64,000 nucleotides of DNA from CAZSRX01 sp964609675 [NCBI: uncultured Bacteroidota bacterium]. GTDB taxonomy: Bacteria; CLD3; SB21. A program made the translations under genes and the position numbers. Shown piece after piece: positions 47,775-56,496 of the stretch (position 1 is its first letter; the number at the start of each line of letters is the position of its first letter). The stretch spans positions 1-64,000 of the forward strand of contig CAZSRX010000020.1 of the NCBI GenBank assembly GCA_964609675.1, in the 5' to 3' direction. A model generated the notes under the pieces. The model did not search any database and was not told the DNA's origin. It saw only the letters and a program-made list of their open reading frames with translations.

Positions 47775-48941
47775 TTAAAAATTAATGTCAAACCCGCTAT
47801 AACTGGCGGACTCAATAATTTCTGTTTCTGCAGACTTGGAGCCGGAGATTTTTTCCTGGCGTTTTTTCATATCATCCAGCACCTGCACAAAGGCTTCCAC
47901 CACCTCCGGATTGAAGTGCGTACCCGAACATTGCCGGAACTCGTTTTTGGCTTCTTCAATGGTCAGAGGCTGGTTGTAACCGCGGTTGGTCGTCATAGCG
48001 TCGTACGCGTCGGCCACGGCTACGATGGATGCCAGAAAGTCAATCTGATTGCCCACCAGTCCCTGCGGATAGCCGGAACCGTCCCAGCGCTCGTGATGCT
48101 GGTGGACGATATTAATAACATCAGACAGAAATTTGATGGGCTTCAGAATTTTGTAACCTATTTCCGCATGCTCGCGCATTTTCTTCCATTCGTCATCCGT
48201 AAGTCCGGTAATGTTTTTCAGACTGGATATTTCGATAACCAGCTTGCCGATGTCGTGCAGGATAGCGCCCTGAGAAAGCTTTTCCATGTCGTTCATCGAA
48301 AGCCGCAGTTTTTCGCCGATTTTCATACTGTAGGCCCGAACCCGCGCGGAATGACCGGCCGTGTAAGAATGCTTTTCTTCGACCGCCTTCAGGAATGAAA
48401 TGATGATATCCATGTAGGCCTGTTCCATCTCACGGGATTGTTGCTCGATCATCTTGTTCTTGATTTCCAACTGTTCGATATGGCGTTCCAGACTACGGAC
48501 CAGTTTTTCGCTATACTCTTTGCCGAAGACCTTTTGTTCCTCATGACCGATTTCGTCTTTAGCGCCGCCGATATACTGGGATATTTGCTTCGGGAAGTCT
48601 TCCACGTCAATGGGTTTTTTGATGTATCCGTCGCAGCCGGCTACCAGCGAACGTTCACGGTCGCCCTCTTTGACGTTAGCGGTTACAGCGACGATGGGAA
48701 TCTTATTCAGGCGCTCCATGCTTTTAATGCGGGTCGCGGCGGCATGTCCGTCAAGCAAAGGAAGATTGATATCCATCAGAATCAGGTCGGGCTCCAATTC
48801 CTGCGCCATTTTGACGCCGGTAATGCCGTCGTTAGCTTCGTGCACCTCATACCCCAGCGGCTCCAGGATACGCCGTACCAGCAGACGGTTCAGTTCGTTA
48901 TCTTCTACATAGAGAACTTTAATTTTACTTTTTTCCGCCAT
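47775..48941 (-). CDS. HD-GYP response regulator (probable c-di-GMP phosphodiesterase)
   Basis: A 388-residue cytoplasmic protein with an N-terminal receiver (E13-D14, phospho-acceptor Asp57, Lys in I-K-K-P), a coiled linker (about 130-180) and an HD-GYP domain. The latter has H-D-I-G-K near 230 and the H-H-E-R-W-D-G-S-G-Y-P signature near 287. HD-GYP enzymes hydrolyse cyclic di-GMP. No GGDEF synthase is in the window. It starts six bases after the two-CW kinase and is probably its phosphorylation target. Confidence 0.93.
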   Translation of the reverse strand: MAEKSKIKVLYVEDNELNRLLVRRILEPLGYEVHEANDGITGVKMAQELEPDLILMDINLPLLDGHAAATRIKSMERLNKIPIVAVTANVKEGDRERSLVAGCDGYIKKPIDVEDFPKQISQYIGGAKDEIGHEEQKVFGKEYSEKLVRSLERHIEQLEIKNKMIEQQSREMEQAYMDIIISFLKAVEEKHSYTAGHSARVRAYSMKIGEKLRLSMNDMEKLSQGAILHDIGKLVIEISSLKNITGLTDDEWKKMREHAEIGYKILKPIKFLSDVINIVHQHHERWDGSGYPQGLVGNQIDFLASIVAVADAYDAMTTNRGYNQPLTIEEAKNEFRQCSGTHFNPEVVEAFVQVLDDMKKRQEKISGSKSAETEIIESASYSGFDINF

Positions 48942-48947
48942 CGCTTT

Positions 48948-50666
48948 TTAGCTTTCTGCCGGCTCATCCGTGGCCGGCGCGGCCTGTGGTTTGTATTTTA
49001 TCGGAATGTGCATGGTAAACACCGAGCCTTTTCCGAGCTTGCTTTCAACGGTAAGATCGCCGTTGTGCATTTCAACAAATTTTTTTGCAATACTGAGTCC
49101 GAGTCCGGTGCCGCCGGCCCTTCGGGTGCTGGAGCCGTCCACCTGGCGGAACCGTTCAAATATAGAACCCAAAGCTTCTTTGTCTATTCCGATGCCGGTA
49201 TCAATGACGCTGATGGAAACCCCCTCCCCGACCACGCTGGCCTGAATGGTAATCCAGCCTTCTTCGGTAAATTTCGCGGCGTTAGAGACCAGGTTAAATA
49301 TGACCTGACGGATTTTGGTGGCGTCGGCTTCAATCGGCGGAATCGACCCGAGAATGCGGCTCTCAAGCCGCACGCGTTTGCCCATGACAAGCGTTTGTCC
49401 GGCGGTAACAATCTCTTCGATCATCGGCACCAACTCGAAAGTGCTGATATTGAGCTCCATTTTGCCGGCCTCAATCTTGGAAAGATCGAGAATGCTGTTG
49501 ATAATATCAAGCAGGTGCCGGCCGCTGTTGTATATGGCGCTCAGGTCGACTTCCTGTGTTGGATTGATATCGCCGTCAATCCGGCTGAGCAGCACCTTGG
49601 AAAAACCGATAATTGAATTCAGCGGCGTGCGCAACTCATGGCTGACATTGGCGATAAATTCGGACTTCAGGCGATCGGCTTCCTGGGCTTTCTTGATGGC
49701 TTCCCTCAGCGCTTTATTGCTTTTGCGGAGTTCTTCGGTGCGCTCAGTAACTTTCTGTTCCAGGTCGGCATTGGTTTTCTCCAGCTGGGATGTAAGAATC
49801 TGAAGTTGCAGGTAGGCGCTGCCCAGCTGTTCCGTCAGTATCCGGTGCTGGTTCTGGCTCTCCTGCTCCGTCGTATCGTCGAGTTTCTGAGCCCGGCGCT
49901 TGAAATTCATGAAATCGCCGATCAACTGCTGGTCGGAGATCAGGTCGTCGAAATTGGAAATGGCTTCGGTTTCTGGTATGGTGCGCGCTTTGAGGATGCG
50001 CTGTTTCAATTCCTGTATCTGGTTTTCGAAATGCTTGATTTGTTGATTCCGGTTACGCACCATGCCCAGTATGTAGTATATCATCTCACGAAGCTGAATA
50101 TAGGGATTCAGTGTGGCCATTTGAAATACCTGGCACTGGAAGCAGGAAACGATGCCGAGATGCATCCGGCAGCCGCACTGCTCGCCGGCCAGATACCAGC
50201 ACCTGGGATTATGAGCCTGATAGGCACGGCAGGCCGTATCCGGACATTCCCGGATTTTCCAGCAGCGGTTCAGAATTTCCTGCGAACGGATATCGATTTC
50301 AAGTTCCGTCTCTACGCGCTGCACCTGATCGGCCATCTGGTCGCACAGCGCCTGCAGGTATTCGGCTGAATAGGTATTGGACGGAACGACCGGCTTTTCG
50401 CCGGTTTCCGTTGCTTCTTCGGTACGTTCGGTTTCGGATTGCCGCAGTTTCTTCTCCGCCTTGAAGGTCTCCTCATTCTTCACATCATCCACCATCGGCA
50501 GGTTCAGCAGAAACAAATCGTCCAAATTCATGTCGGCCGCTTTTTTACGCTCTTTCTTGACTTGCGGTTTTGGCGCCAGATCATATTCGATAATCTGAAT
50601 CTCCTTCACGGCCTTGGTGTGCTCCGCAGACGCCGTCGGGACAATATTTTTTTTAGTATCAGGCAT
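48948..50666 (-). CDS. Two-CW domain sensor histidine kinase
   Basis: A 572-residue soluble kinase. After a polar N-terminal 100 residues comes a Cys-rich sensor module with C135-W, C141, C146, C156-W, C164, C166, C175 and C178, the repeated C-W and C-x-x-C arrangement known as a two-CW domain. It probably binds metal, iron-sulfur or responds to redox. Two coiled coils (about 185-330) lead to HisKA (N-V-S-H-E-L-R-T-P-L) and HATPase (N-L-V-S-N-A-A-K-F, G-G-T-G-L-G-L). It overlaps the lipid kinase by 8 bases and directly precedes the HD-GYP regulator, giving a complete kinase-regulator pair. Confidence 0.9.
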   Translation of the reverse strand: MPDTKKNIVPTASAEHTKAVKEIQIIEYDLAPKPQVKKERKKAADMNLDDLFLLNLPMVDDVKNEETFKAEKKLRQSETERTEEATETGEKPVVPSNTYSAEYLQALCDQMADQVQRVETELEIDIRSQEILNRCWKIRECPDTACRAYQAHNPRCWYLAGEQCGCRMHLGIVSCFQCQVFQMATLNPYIQLREMIYYILGMVRNRNQQIKHFENQIQELKQRILKARTIPETEAISNFDDLISDQQLIGDFMNFKRRAQKLDDTTEQESQNQHRILTEQLGSAYLQLQILTSQLEKTNADLEQKVTERTEELRKSNKALREAIKKAQEADRLKSEFIANVSHELRTPLNSIIGFSKVLLSRIDGDINPTQEVDLSAIYNSGRHLLDIINSILDLSKIEAGKMELNISTFELVPMIEEIVTAGQTLVMGKRVRLESRILGSIPPIEADATKIRQVIFNLVSNAAKFTEEGWITIQASVVGEGVSISVIDTGIGIDKEALGSIFERFRQVDGSSTRRAGGTGLGLSIAKKFVEMHNGDLTVESKLGKGSVFTMHIPIKYKPQAAPATDEPAES

Positions 50667-51528
50667 GCGGCTTGGAAGCTCCGTTTACTATAATCTCGAG
50701 CATTTGCGGTATCATTGTCAAGGAAATTGTTTGAGCGCGCAGACTCAGCATTTCCCCGTCGGCATGAACGGGCAGGGGTTGTGCCGATTCGATGCGGATG
50801 TGTTTAGTCCGGTGCATGGTAACACCGCGGACTCTGGTATGGGAGCCATCCATCGCTTTGGGAAGTTCCTTTAAAATCCGCAACGTACTCATCGAATTTA
50901 TCACGCAAACGTCCAGCCAGCCGTCGTCGGGACGGGCGTCTGGCGTCAGGTAAAATCCGCCGCCGGAACACGTGCCGTTGCCGGTATGGATAAGCAGAAC
51001 GGATTGTTCGCGCCACACCCCATCGGTTTCGTACCGGACGAACGGATGTTGATACGTAAAAACGGTTTTCAGGACGGCCGACAAATACGCCGCCAGTCCG
51101 CGCAGAGCTTTGATTTTTTGAGTCTCGTAATTGACGCGGGCATCAAAACCCACCCCAACATTATTATTGAAATATCGGCACTCCGTTTCGTTGATGCAGA
51201 TTTGGCCGATATCAATGCGGCGCGTGCTTCCTTTTTCAATGACCTCAACCGCCAGTAAAATATCCGCGGGTATATTCACGGCTTTAACAAAATCATTACC
51301 CGAGCCTATCGGTATGAATCCAATGCGTGGACCGGGGAGCGCGTAGGCGGTGGCCTGTCGCGCCTGCAGCAAACCGTTAATAATTTCATGAATGGTGCCG
51401 TCGCCGCCTGCGGCTATTACATGGCTATAGCGTCCGCCGCGTTCGGCAGCCACTTCCCAGGCCTGTCGCACCCGTTCGGTAAGAACCAGATCGTAGGTTA
51501 TCTTTTTTTGGTTCAAGATGCGTTCCAT
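50659..51528 (-). CDS. Lipid kinase with unresolved (non-canonical) start
   Basis: A diacylglycerol kinase-family protein with A-A-G-G-D-G-T-I-H-E and P-I-G-S-G-N-D-F-V-K. The first ATG (51528) gives 289 residues but leaves out the conserved first strand, which is encoded in frame just upstream as W-L-I-I-A-N-P-L-A-N-K-G-G-G (51588-51547). Between the ridA stop (51624-51622) and that strand there is no ATG, GTG or TTG. An ACG at 51609 with GGAG six bases before it, a CTG at 51585, or readthrough of the in-frame ridA TGA could provide the start. So the true protein is probably about 316 residues; the coordinates given are the conservative ATG frame. Confidence 0.85.
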   Translation of the reverse strand: MERILNQKKITYDLVLTERVRQAWEVAAERGGRYSHVIAAGGDGTIHEIINGLLQARQATAYALPGPRIGFIPIGSGNDFVKAVNIPADILLAVEVIEKGSTRRIDIGQICINETECRYFNNNVGVGFDARVNYETQKIKALRGLAAYLSAVLKTVFTYQHPFVRYETDGVWREQSVLLIHTGNGTCSGGGFYLTPDARPDDGWLDVCVINSMSTLRILKELPKAMDGSHTRVRGVTMHRTKHIRIESAQPLPVHADGEMLSLRAQTISLTMIPQMLEIIVNGASKPHA

Positions 51529-51621
51529 GGCGGCAATCGAAGCCGCGCCGCCTCCCTTATTGGCCAGCGGATTGGCGATGATCAGCCAGGTGTTTTCTTG
51601 CGATTCCGTGACGCTCTCCGT

Positions 51622-52008
51622 TCAGTCCGTCAGCGCGATGCAGTCGATTTCAATCAGGGAATCCTTGGGCAGACGGGCTACCTCAATGGTTGTCCGCGCC
51701 GGTACGCCGGAAGCAAAATATTCGTTGTAGATATCATTCATCGCGGCAAAATCGCTCATATTCTTCAGATAGACGGTGGTCTTGATTACCCGGTCTAAGT
51801 CGGAACCGGCGCTTTGCAGAATGGCGCGCAGATTTTCGATTACCACACGTGTCTGCTTCCGGATATCCGCTTCGACCATCTGATTGGTGTGCACATCGAT
51901 TGGCAACTGACCGGAAGTAAGAATGAGTTTCCCGCTGGCAATGATGGCCTGACTGTATGGGCCGATTGGCGCCGGCGCTTTACTGGTCTTGACGTATTCT
52001 TTAATCAT
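51622..52008 (-). CDS. ridA: RidA-family enamine/imine deaminase
   Basis: Clears reactive 2-aminoacrylate released by PLP enzymes. From ATG 52008 (with GAGGAAGG just before it) it is 128 residues. The family features are P-A-P-I-G-P-Y-S-Q-A near the start and the catalytic Arg in P-A-R-T-T-I-E-V with a C-terminal I-E-I-D-C-I-A-L. Its TGA stop is in the same frame as the lipid kinase that follows. It lies in the run from pheS to the signalling genes. Confidence 0.94.
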   Translation of the reverse strand: MIKEYVKTSKAPAPIGPYSQAIIASGKLILTSGQLPIDVHTNQMVEADIRKQTRVVIENLRAILQSAGSDLDRVIKTTVYLKNMSDFAAMNDIYNEYFASGVPARTTIEVARLPKDSLIEIDCIALTD

Positions 52009-52037
52009 AGCCTTCCTCACTATTTAATTTCTATATA

Positions 52038-52244
52038 TCAATGAATGTCCTTGTAATGGGCATCGACAATATCATCCCGGTTGAGGGGCCCGGGGCCTTT
52101 CGCTTCGGGCTTTTCCCCGGGATAGCGGTAGCTCCGCGTACCGTGAGCCCCGGTGTGATGAAACGACACCGCAATAAATCGCTTCAGCAGACGGTATATT
52201 ATTAAAACGGCAACGCCTACCAGTAATAATCGTAATAAGCTCAT
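52038..52244 (-). CDS. Small membrane-anchored protein
   Basis: A 68-residue protein beginning M-S-L-L-R-L-L-L-V-G with AAGGTG six bases upstream and ten bases after the pheS stop. Residues 3-20 form one transmembrane helix; the rest is polar and basic and ends D-I-V-D-A-H-Y-K-D-I-H, an acidic tail seen in small DUF4834-like proteins of FCB bacteria. Its role is unknown. A longer same-strand frame over it is a shadow of pheS. Confidence 0.75.
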   Translation of the reverse strand: MSLLRLLLVGVAVLIIYRLLKRFIAVSFHHTGAHGTRSYRYPGEKPEAKGPGPLNRDDIVDAHYKDIH

Positions 52245-52254
52245 TCTGTTCACC

Positions 52255-53271
52255 TTATCTAAATTGATGCAGAAAACGAATATCGTTTTCAAAAAAGAGG
52301 CGCAAATCATGGACGCCGTAGACCAGCATCGCAATGCGTTCCAAGCCCATGCCAAACGCATATCCTGAATACCGGTCGGGTTCATACCGGGCAAATTCGT
52401 AGAGCCGCGGATTAACCATACCCGCCCCCATAATCTCAATCCAGCCGGAATTTTTACAGGTACGGCAGCCGGCGCCTTTGCAGAAGATACAGGCCATGTC
52501 CACTTCCGCGCTGGGTTCGGTGAAGGAGAAGTACGAAGGGCGAAACCGCGTACCGATCTCAGGACCGAACATTCGGTGCACAAACGCCGCCAGCGTGCCC
52601 TTGAGATCCCCGAAGCCGACGCCTTCGTCCACGACCAGGCCTTCCACCTGATGAAAAAACGGCGAATGCGTGGCGTCCGGCGTGTCTTTGCGGTACACGC
52701 GTCCCGGACAAATGATGCGGATGGGCGGCTTCTGCCGTTCCATGACGCGGGCCTGCACCGGCGTGGTATGCGTCCGGAGCACGACGTTGTCGGTGATGAA
52801 AAAAGTATCGTGCGTGTCGCGGGCCGGGTGATCCTTCGGGATATTGACCAACTCGAAATTATAATGATCCAGTTCCACTTCCGGGCCGTCCTCGATCGCA
52901 AAGCCCATCGAAGTGAAAATCGATTTGATTTCGTCCAGAATCTGCGTCAGCGGATGGATATGGCCGTAATATTGCCCGCGGGCCGGCAGGGTCATATCAA
53001 TCATCTCTTCCGCGGCGTCTTCCTGTCGGAAAACATCTTCTTGGATACGCTCCAGTTCGCTCTCTATAAACCGTTTCACTTCATTAAGCGCTTGGCCGTA
53101 CTGCGGGCGGTTTTCCCGCGGAAGATCTTTCAACGCCGCGGTGGCCTGGGTTATCAGCCCCTTACGGCCAAGATATTTGCTGCTGATTTGCTCAAGCGTC
53201 ACCCGCGTAAAGGTTTTACCGGCCGTATCCGCCTCAAAGGCCTGCCTGATTTTATCGAGCCCGTCATTCAT
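52255..53271 (-). CDS. pheS: Phenylalanine-tRNA ligase alpha subunit
   Basis: Catalytic alpha subunit that charges tRNA-Phe. It is 338 residues with an N-terminal coiled coil, class II motif 2 (I-C-P-G-R-V-Y-R-K-D) and motif 3 (G-M-G-L-E-R). The beta subunit gene pheT, usually next in line, is not here; a small membrane protein and ridA follow instead. A terminator lies between rplT and pheS. Confidence 0.97.
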   Translation of the reverse strand: MNDGLDKIRQAFEADTAGKTFTRVTLEQISSKYLGRKGLITQATAALKDLPRENRPQYGQALNEVKRFIESELERIQEDVFRQEDAAEEMIDMTLPARGQYYGHIHPLTQILDEIKSIFTSMGFAIEDGPEVELDHYNFELVNIPKDHPARDTHDTFFITDNVVLRTHTTPVQARVMERQKPPIRIICPGRVYRKDTPDATHSPFFHQVEGLVVDEGVGFGDLKGTLAAFVHRMFGPEIGTRFRPSYFSFTEPSAEVDMACIFCKGAGCRTCKNSGWIEIMGAGMVNPRLYEFARYEPDRYSGYAFGMGLERIAMLVYGVHDLRLFFENDIRFLHQFR

Positions 53272-53318
53272 ATCGGTAATTTTCCTTCACAACATTTATT
53301 ACGTAAAATAAAATATAC

Positions 53319-53365
53319 AAAAAAAAGAGCCTTAGGCAAAAAAAATTTTTGCCGCGACTCTTTTT
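53319..53365 (-). terminator. Intrinsic terminator between rplT and pheS
   Basis: Read on the minus strand, AAAGAG..GGCAAAAA pairs with TTTTTGCC..CTCTTT in an interrupted stem (plus-strand 53323-53365) and is followed by a run of eight T. It should end the thrS-infC-rpmI-rplT transcript, leaving pheS to read-through or its own promoter. Confidence 0.75.
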
Positions 53366-53388
53366 AAAAACTGGTCGGGAATTTCTGA

Positions 53389-53742
53389 TTACAGATTTTC
53401 CTTGGCTTTGTCGATCAGCTTGTTGAATCCGGCCGCGTCGTTCATGGCCATATCCGATAACACCTTGCGGTTCACATTGATATTGGATTTTTTCAGAGCG
53501 GCGATAAACCGGGAATACGTCATGCCGTGTTCACGGACGGCCGCGTTGATGCGGACGATCCAGAGTGCGCGTATGTTGCGCTTCTTCTGGCGGCGGTGCA
53601 CGGTGGCATACACCATGCCTTTTTCCACGGTTTCAATGACGTTGCGTAAGACGTTCTTGCGTTTGCCAAAATTGCCTTTGGCCAGCTTCATATATTTTTT
53701 CCGGCGCTGCTTGGATGCCGGGTTATTCGTTGCACGGGGCAT
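53389..53742 (-). CDS. rplT: Ribosomal protein bL20
   Basis: A 117-residue large-subunit protein needed for early 50S assembly. The very basic N-terminus with R-R-K-K-Y-M-K-L-A-K-G and the later R-A-L-W-I-V-R-I-N-A-A-V-R are diagnostic. It follows rpmI by 52 bases in the conserved infC-rpmI-rplT order. Confidence 0.98.
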   Translation of the reverse strand: MPRATNNPASKQRRKKYMKLAKGNFGKRKNVLRNVIETVEKGMVYATVHRRQKKRNIRALWIVRINAAVREHGMTYSRFIAALKKSNINVNRKVLSDMAMNDAAGFNKLIDKAKENL

Positions 53743-53794
53743 GAGATTCTCCTATAATTTGACTGATAGATTGCTGGTTATTAACGGTCGGTGC

Positions 53795-53992
53795 TCAGCC
53801 TTCGGCCAGCATCCGCTTGACCCGCCGCACATCGGCTTCCGCCACGTCATGTTTTCCGGACAGGTGCCGTTTTCTTTTATTGGATTTGCTGCTTAATAAA
53901 TGCCGGGCCGTGGATTTCTTGCGCAGTAATTTCCCCGAACCGGTTACATGAAACCGTTTCTTGGCGCCGGAATTGCTTTTCATTTTTGGCAT
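53795..53992 (-). CDS. rpmI: Ribosomal protein bL35
   Basis: A 65-residue basic large-subunit protein of normal length, opening M-P-K-M-K-S-N-S-G-A-K-K-R-F with later S-K-S-N-K-R-K-R. It lies 31 bases after infC, in the conserved order. Confidence 0.98.
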   Translation of the reverse strand: MPKMKSNSGAKKRFHVTGSGKLLRKKSTARHLLSSKSNKRKRHLSGKHDVAEADVRRVKRMLAEG

Positions 53993-54023
53993 AACTCTAC
54001 CCTTTATATTTATATTGCGTTAA

Positions 54024-54539
54024 TTATTTTTTTATGAAAATCATTGCCATATTGCGGCCTTCAAATTTCATCTCACCGTCCAATTTTCCGTAATCTTCCA
54101 GGTCGGCTACCATCCGTTCGGCCAGTTGAACGCCGAATTCCCTGTTGGCGATTTCACGGCCTTTGTAAACGATGACGGCCTTAACTTTATAACCATCCTT
54201 GAGAAACTTGATGGCGTGCTTGATTTTAAACTGATAATCATGATCGTCGGTTACCGGACGGAAACGCAGTTCCTTAATTTCCCCGGTGTGAATCTGTTTC
54301 TTACGGGCGTCTTTTTCCTTTTTCTGGATTTCGTAACGGTATTTGCCGTAATCAATAATTTTACAGACGGGCGGATCGGCGTTGGGCACGATTTCCAGTA
54401 AATCCAGATTGGCTTCGCGCGCCCGGTAAAGCGCTTCTTCGATAAACACAATGCCGATCTGGTCGCCTTTCGGCCCGATCAGGCGGACTTTGGGGGCCGT
54501 GATTTCCTCATTGACCCGTATGGTATCTTCTTTTCCGAT
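54024..54539 (-). CDS. infC: Translation initiation factor IF-3, ATC start
   Basis: Binds the 30S subunit and checks start-codon pairing. The frame continues upstream of the first GTG through the conserved I-R-V-N-E-E-I, V-R-L-I-G-P-K-G and Q-I-G-I-V, back to ATC at 54539-54537. A perfect AAGGAG lies six bases before that ATC, and there is an in-frame TAA six codons before it with no ATG, GTG or TTG between. From ATC it is 171 residues, the normal IF-3 size, so the start is a rare codon as in E. coli infC (AUU), where it allows self-control. It starts 22 bases after thrS. Confidence 0.95.
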   Translation of the reverse strand: MGKEDTIRVNEEITAPKVRLIGPKGDQIGIVFIEEALYRAREANLDLLEIVPNADPPVCKIIDYGKYRYEIQKKEKDARKKQIHTGEIKELRFRPVTDDHDYQFKIKHAIKFLKDGYKVKAVIVYKGREIANREFGVQLAERMVADLEDYGKLDGEMKFEGRNMAMIFIKK

Positions 54540-54561
54540 GGCAGTCTCCTTCAGTTAGTGA

Positions 54562-56496
54562 TTAGTGTAGTGAACGTGTTTGAATTTTATTCTGAATGTC
54601 ATGCAAAAATTCCCGGATGCTTCTTTGCCCCTGATCGCCCTGACCGTGCAGGCGCACCGATACGGCGTGGTTTTGAACTTCTTTATCGCCGATAATCAGG
54701 ATATAGGGTATTTTTTTCATTTCCGCTTCGCGGATTTTGTATCCGATTTTCTCGTTCCGAATGTCCAGATGCGTGCGTATGCCGGCGTCCTGCAGTTGCT
54801 TTTCGAGTATCTGCGCATAACCGGCATGGTGATCGGATATGGGCAGAATCGCCGCTTGCACGGGCGCGAGCCAAACCGGAAAGTTGCCCGCGAAATGTTC
54901 GATGAGAATGGACAAAAAACGCTCCATGGAGCCGAACGGTGCCCGGTGAATAATAATCGGGCGGTGCTTCTGCCCGTCGGAACCAATGTATTCCAACCCG
55001 AACCGTTCCGGCATAACGTAATCCACCTGCACGGTACCGAGTTGCCATTTACGCCCAATGGCATCCTTTACGATAAAATCGACCTTAGGCCCGTAGAAGG
55101 ATGCCTCGCCGATGCCGATCTGATACTTAAGCTGCATGGCATCCGCAACTTCTTTGATTTCCCGCTGCGCCTGTTCCCAGATTTCAGGATCGCCGGCGAA
55201 TTTACCCGGATTCTGCGGGTCGCGGAAAGACAGCCGCGTGGTCACTTCCATTTCGAAAGTCGTGAAAACCAATTGCGTCAGTTCGATGGCGTTCATCAAC
55301 TCTTCCCTGAGTTGATCATGCGTACAGTAAATGTGCGCATCGTCCTGCGTAAAACCGCGGACGCGGGTAAGCCCCGTCAACTCGCCGGACTGTTCGTAAC
55401 GGTACACCGTGCCGAATTCCGCCAGACGCAGCGGCAGGTCGCGGTAACTGCGCGGCTTGGAAGAATAAATTTGATGGTGATGCGGGCAGTTCATCGGCTT
55501 GAGAAGGTATTCTTCGTCCTCCACTTTAATCGGCGCAAACTGCGCATCGGAATAATAAGGATAGTGCCCGGAGGTTTTGTACAGGTTCAGATTACCGATG
55601 TGCGGCGTGATGACTTCCTGGTAGCCGCGTCGGAGCAGTTCCGCTTTCAGAAACTCCTCCAGTTTGCGCCGCACGAGGGTGCCGTTGGGCAGCCACACCG
55701 GCAGGCCGGCGCCCACCGCGGGCGTGATGATGAACAGTTCGAGTTCTCTGCCCAGCTTGCGGTGATCGCGCTTCTTGGCTTCTTCCAGCAGCCGCAGATA
55801 TTCGTCGAGCTGCTTCTTGGAAGGAAAACTGATGCCGCGCAGTCGCTGTAACTGAATATTATTCGCATCGCCCTTGTAAAAAGCCCCCGCCACCGATAGG
55901 ATCTTGAACGCCTTTACCATACCCGTGTTCGGAAGGTGCGGACCGCGGCACAGATCGGCAAATTCGCCCTGTCGGTAGATGCTGATCGTCTGCCCGTTTT
56001 CGACGGCTTTTATAATCTCGATTTTAAAATCTTCTCCCCGTTCTTTGAAAAATTGCATCGCTTCATCCGGTTTGAGTTCCATCCGTTGAACCGGCAATTT
56101 TTCTTTTACGATTTTATCCATTTCGGCTTCGATTTTTGCAAAATCATCCTGACTGATAGGTTCCGGAATCAGGATATCGTAGAAAAAGCCGTTCTCTGTG
56201 GCGGGCCCGTCTTCCAGTTTAGCTTCAGGCCACAGCCGCTTGACAGCCTGCGCCATGATATGCGTGGAAGAATGCCAGAATACATGCAGCCCTTCGTCGG
56301 TATCCCAGGTCAGCAGGCGAAGCGCCGCATTATCATGTATGGGGTAACTCAGGTCCACCCGGACACCGTTAACTTCCGCCGCGACACACTTCTCGGCCAG
56401 ATTCCGGCTGATGCCCTGCGCAATCGCCAGTGGCGTTATGCCGCGTTCAAATGGTTTTACAGTTTGGTCGGGAAAAGTAATTTGTATCTGAGACAA
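54562..56496 (-). CDS. thrS: Threonine-tRNA ligase
   Basis: Class II synthetase of 644 residues, full length. It has the N-terminal TGS domain, the editing domain (H-S-S-T-H-I-M-A-Q-A and C-R-G-P-H), the catalytic core with M-N-C-P-H-H-H (zinc) and R-V-R-G-F-T-Q-D-D (motif 2), and a C-terminal anticodon-binding domain. It heads the translation cluster; its leader of about 300 bases holds two hairpins. Confidence 0.97.
   Translation of the reverse strand: MSQIQITFPDQTVKPFERGITPLAIAQGISRNLAEKCVAAEVNGVRVDLSYPIHDNAALRLLTWDTDEGLHVFWHSSTHIMAQAVKRLWPEAKLEDGPATENGFFYDILIPEPISQDDFAKIEAEMDKIVKEKLPVQRMELKPDEAMQFFKERGEDFKIEIIKAVENGQTISIYRQGEFADLCRGPHLPNTGMVKAFKILSVAGAFYKGDANNIQLQRLRGISFPSKKQLDEYLRLLEEAKKRDHRKLGRELELFIITPAVGAGLPVWLPNGTLVRRKLEEFLKAELLRRGYQEVITPHIGNLNLYKTSGHYPYYSDAQFAPIKVEDEEYLLKPMNCPHHHQIYSSKPRSYRDLPLRLAEFGTVYRYEQSGELTGLTRVRGFTQDDAHIYCTHDQLREELMNAIELTQLVFTTFEMEVTTRLSFRDPQNPGKFAGDPEIWEQAQREIKEVADAMQLKYQIGIGEASFYGPKVDFIVKDAIGRKWQLGTVQVDYVMPERFGLEYIGSDGQKHRPIIIHRAPFGSMERFLSILIEHFAGNFPVWLAPVQAAILPISDHHAGYAQILEKQLQDAGIRTHLDIRNEKIGYKIREAEMKKIPYILIIGDKEVQNHAVSVRLHGQGDQGQRSIREFLHDIQNKIQTRSLH

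Noticed and set aside
52245-52901. Long minus-strand frame overlapping pheS and the small membrane protein
   Set aside because: Its upstream 220 codons are an Arg/Ser-rich shadow of pheS; only the last 68 codons with their own start and ribosome site are real.
54580-55851. 423-codon plus-strand frame opposite thrS
   Set aside because: Mirror frame of thrS with the usual His/Phe/Arg-rich composition of antisense frames.
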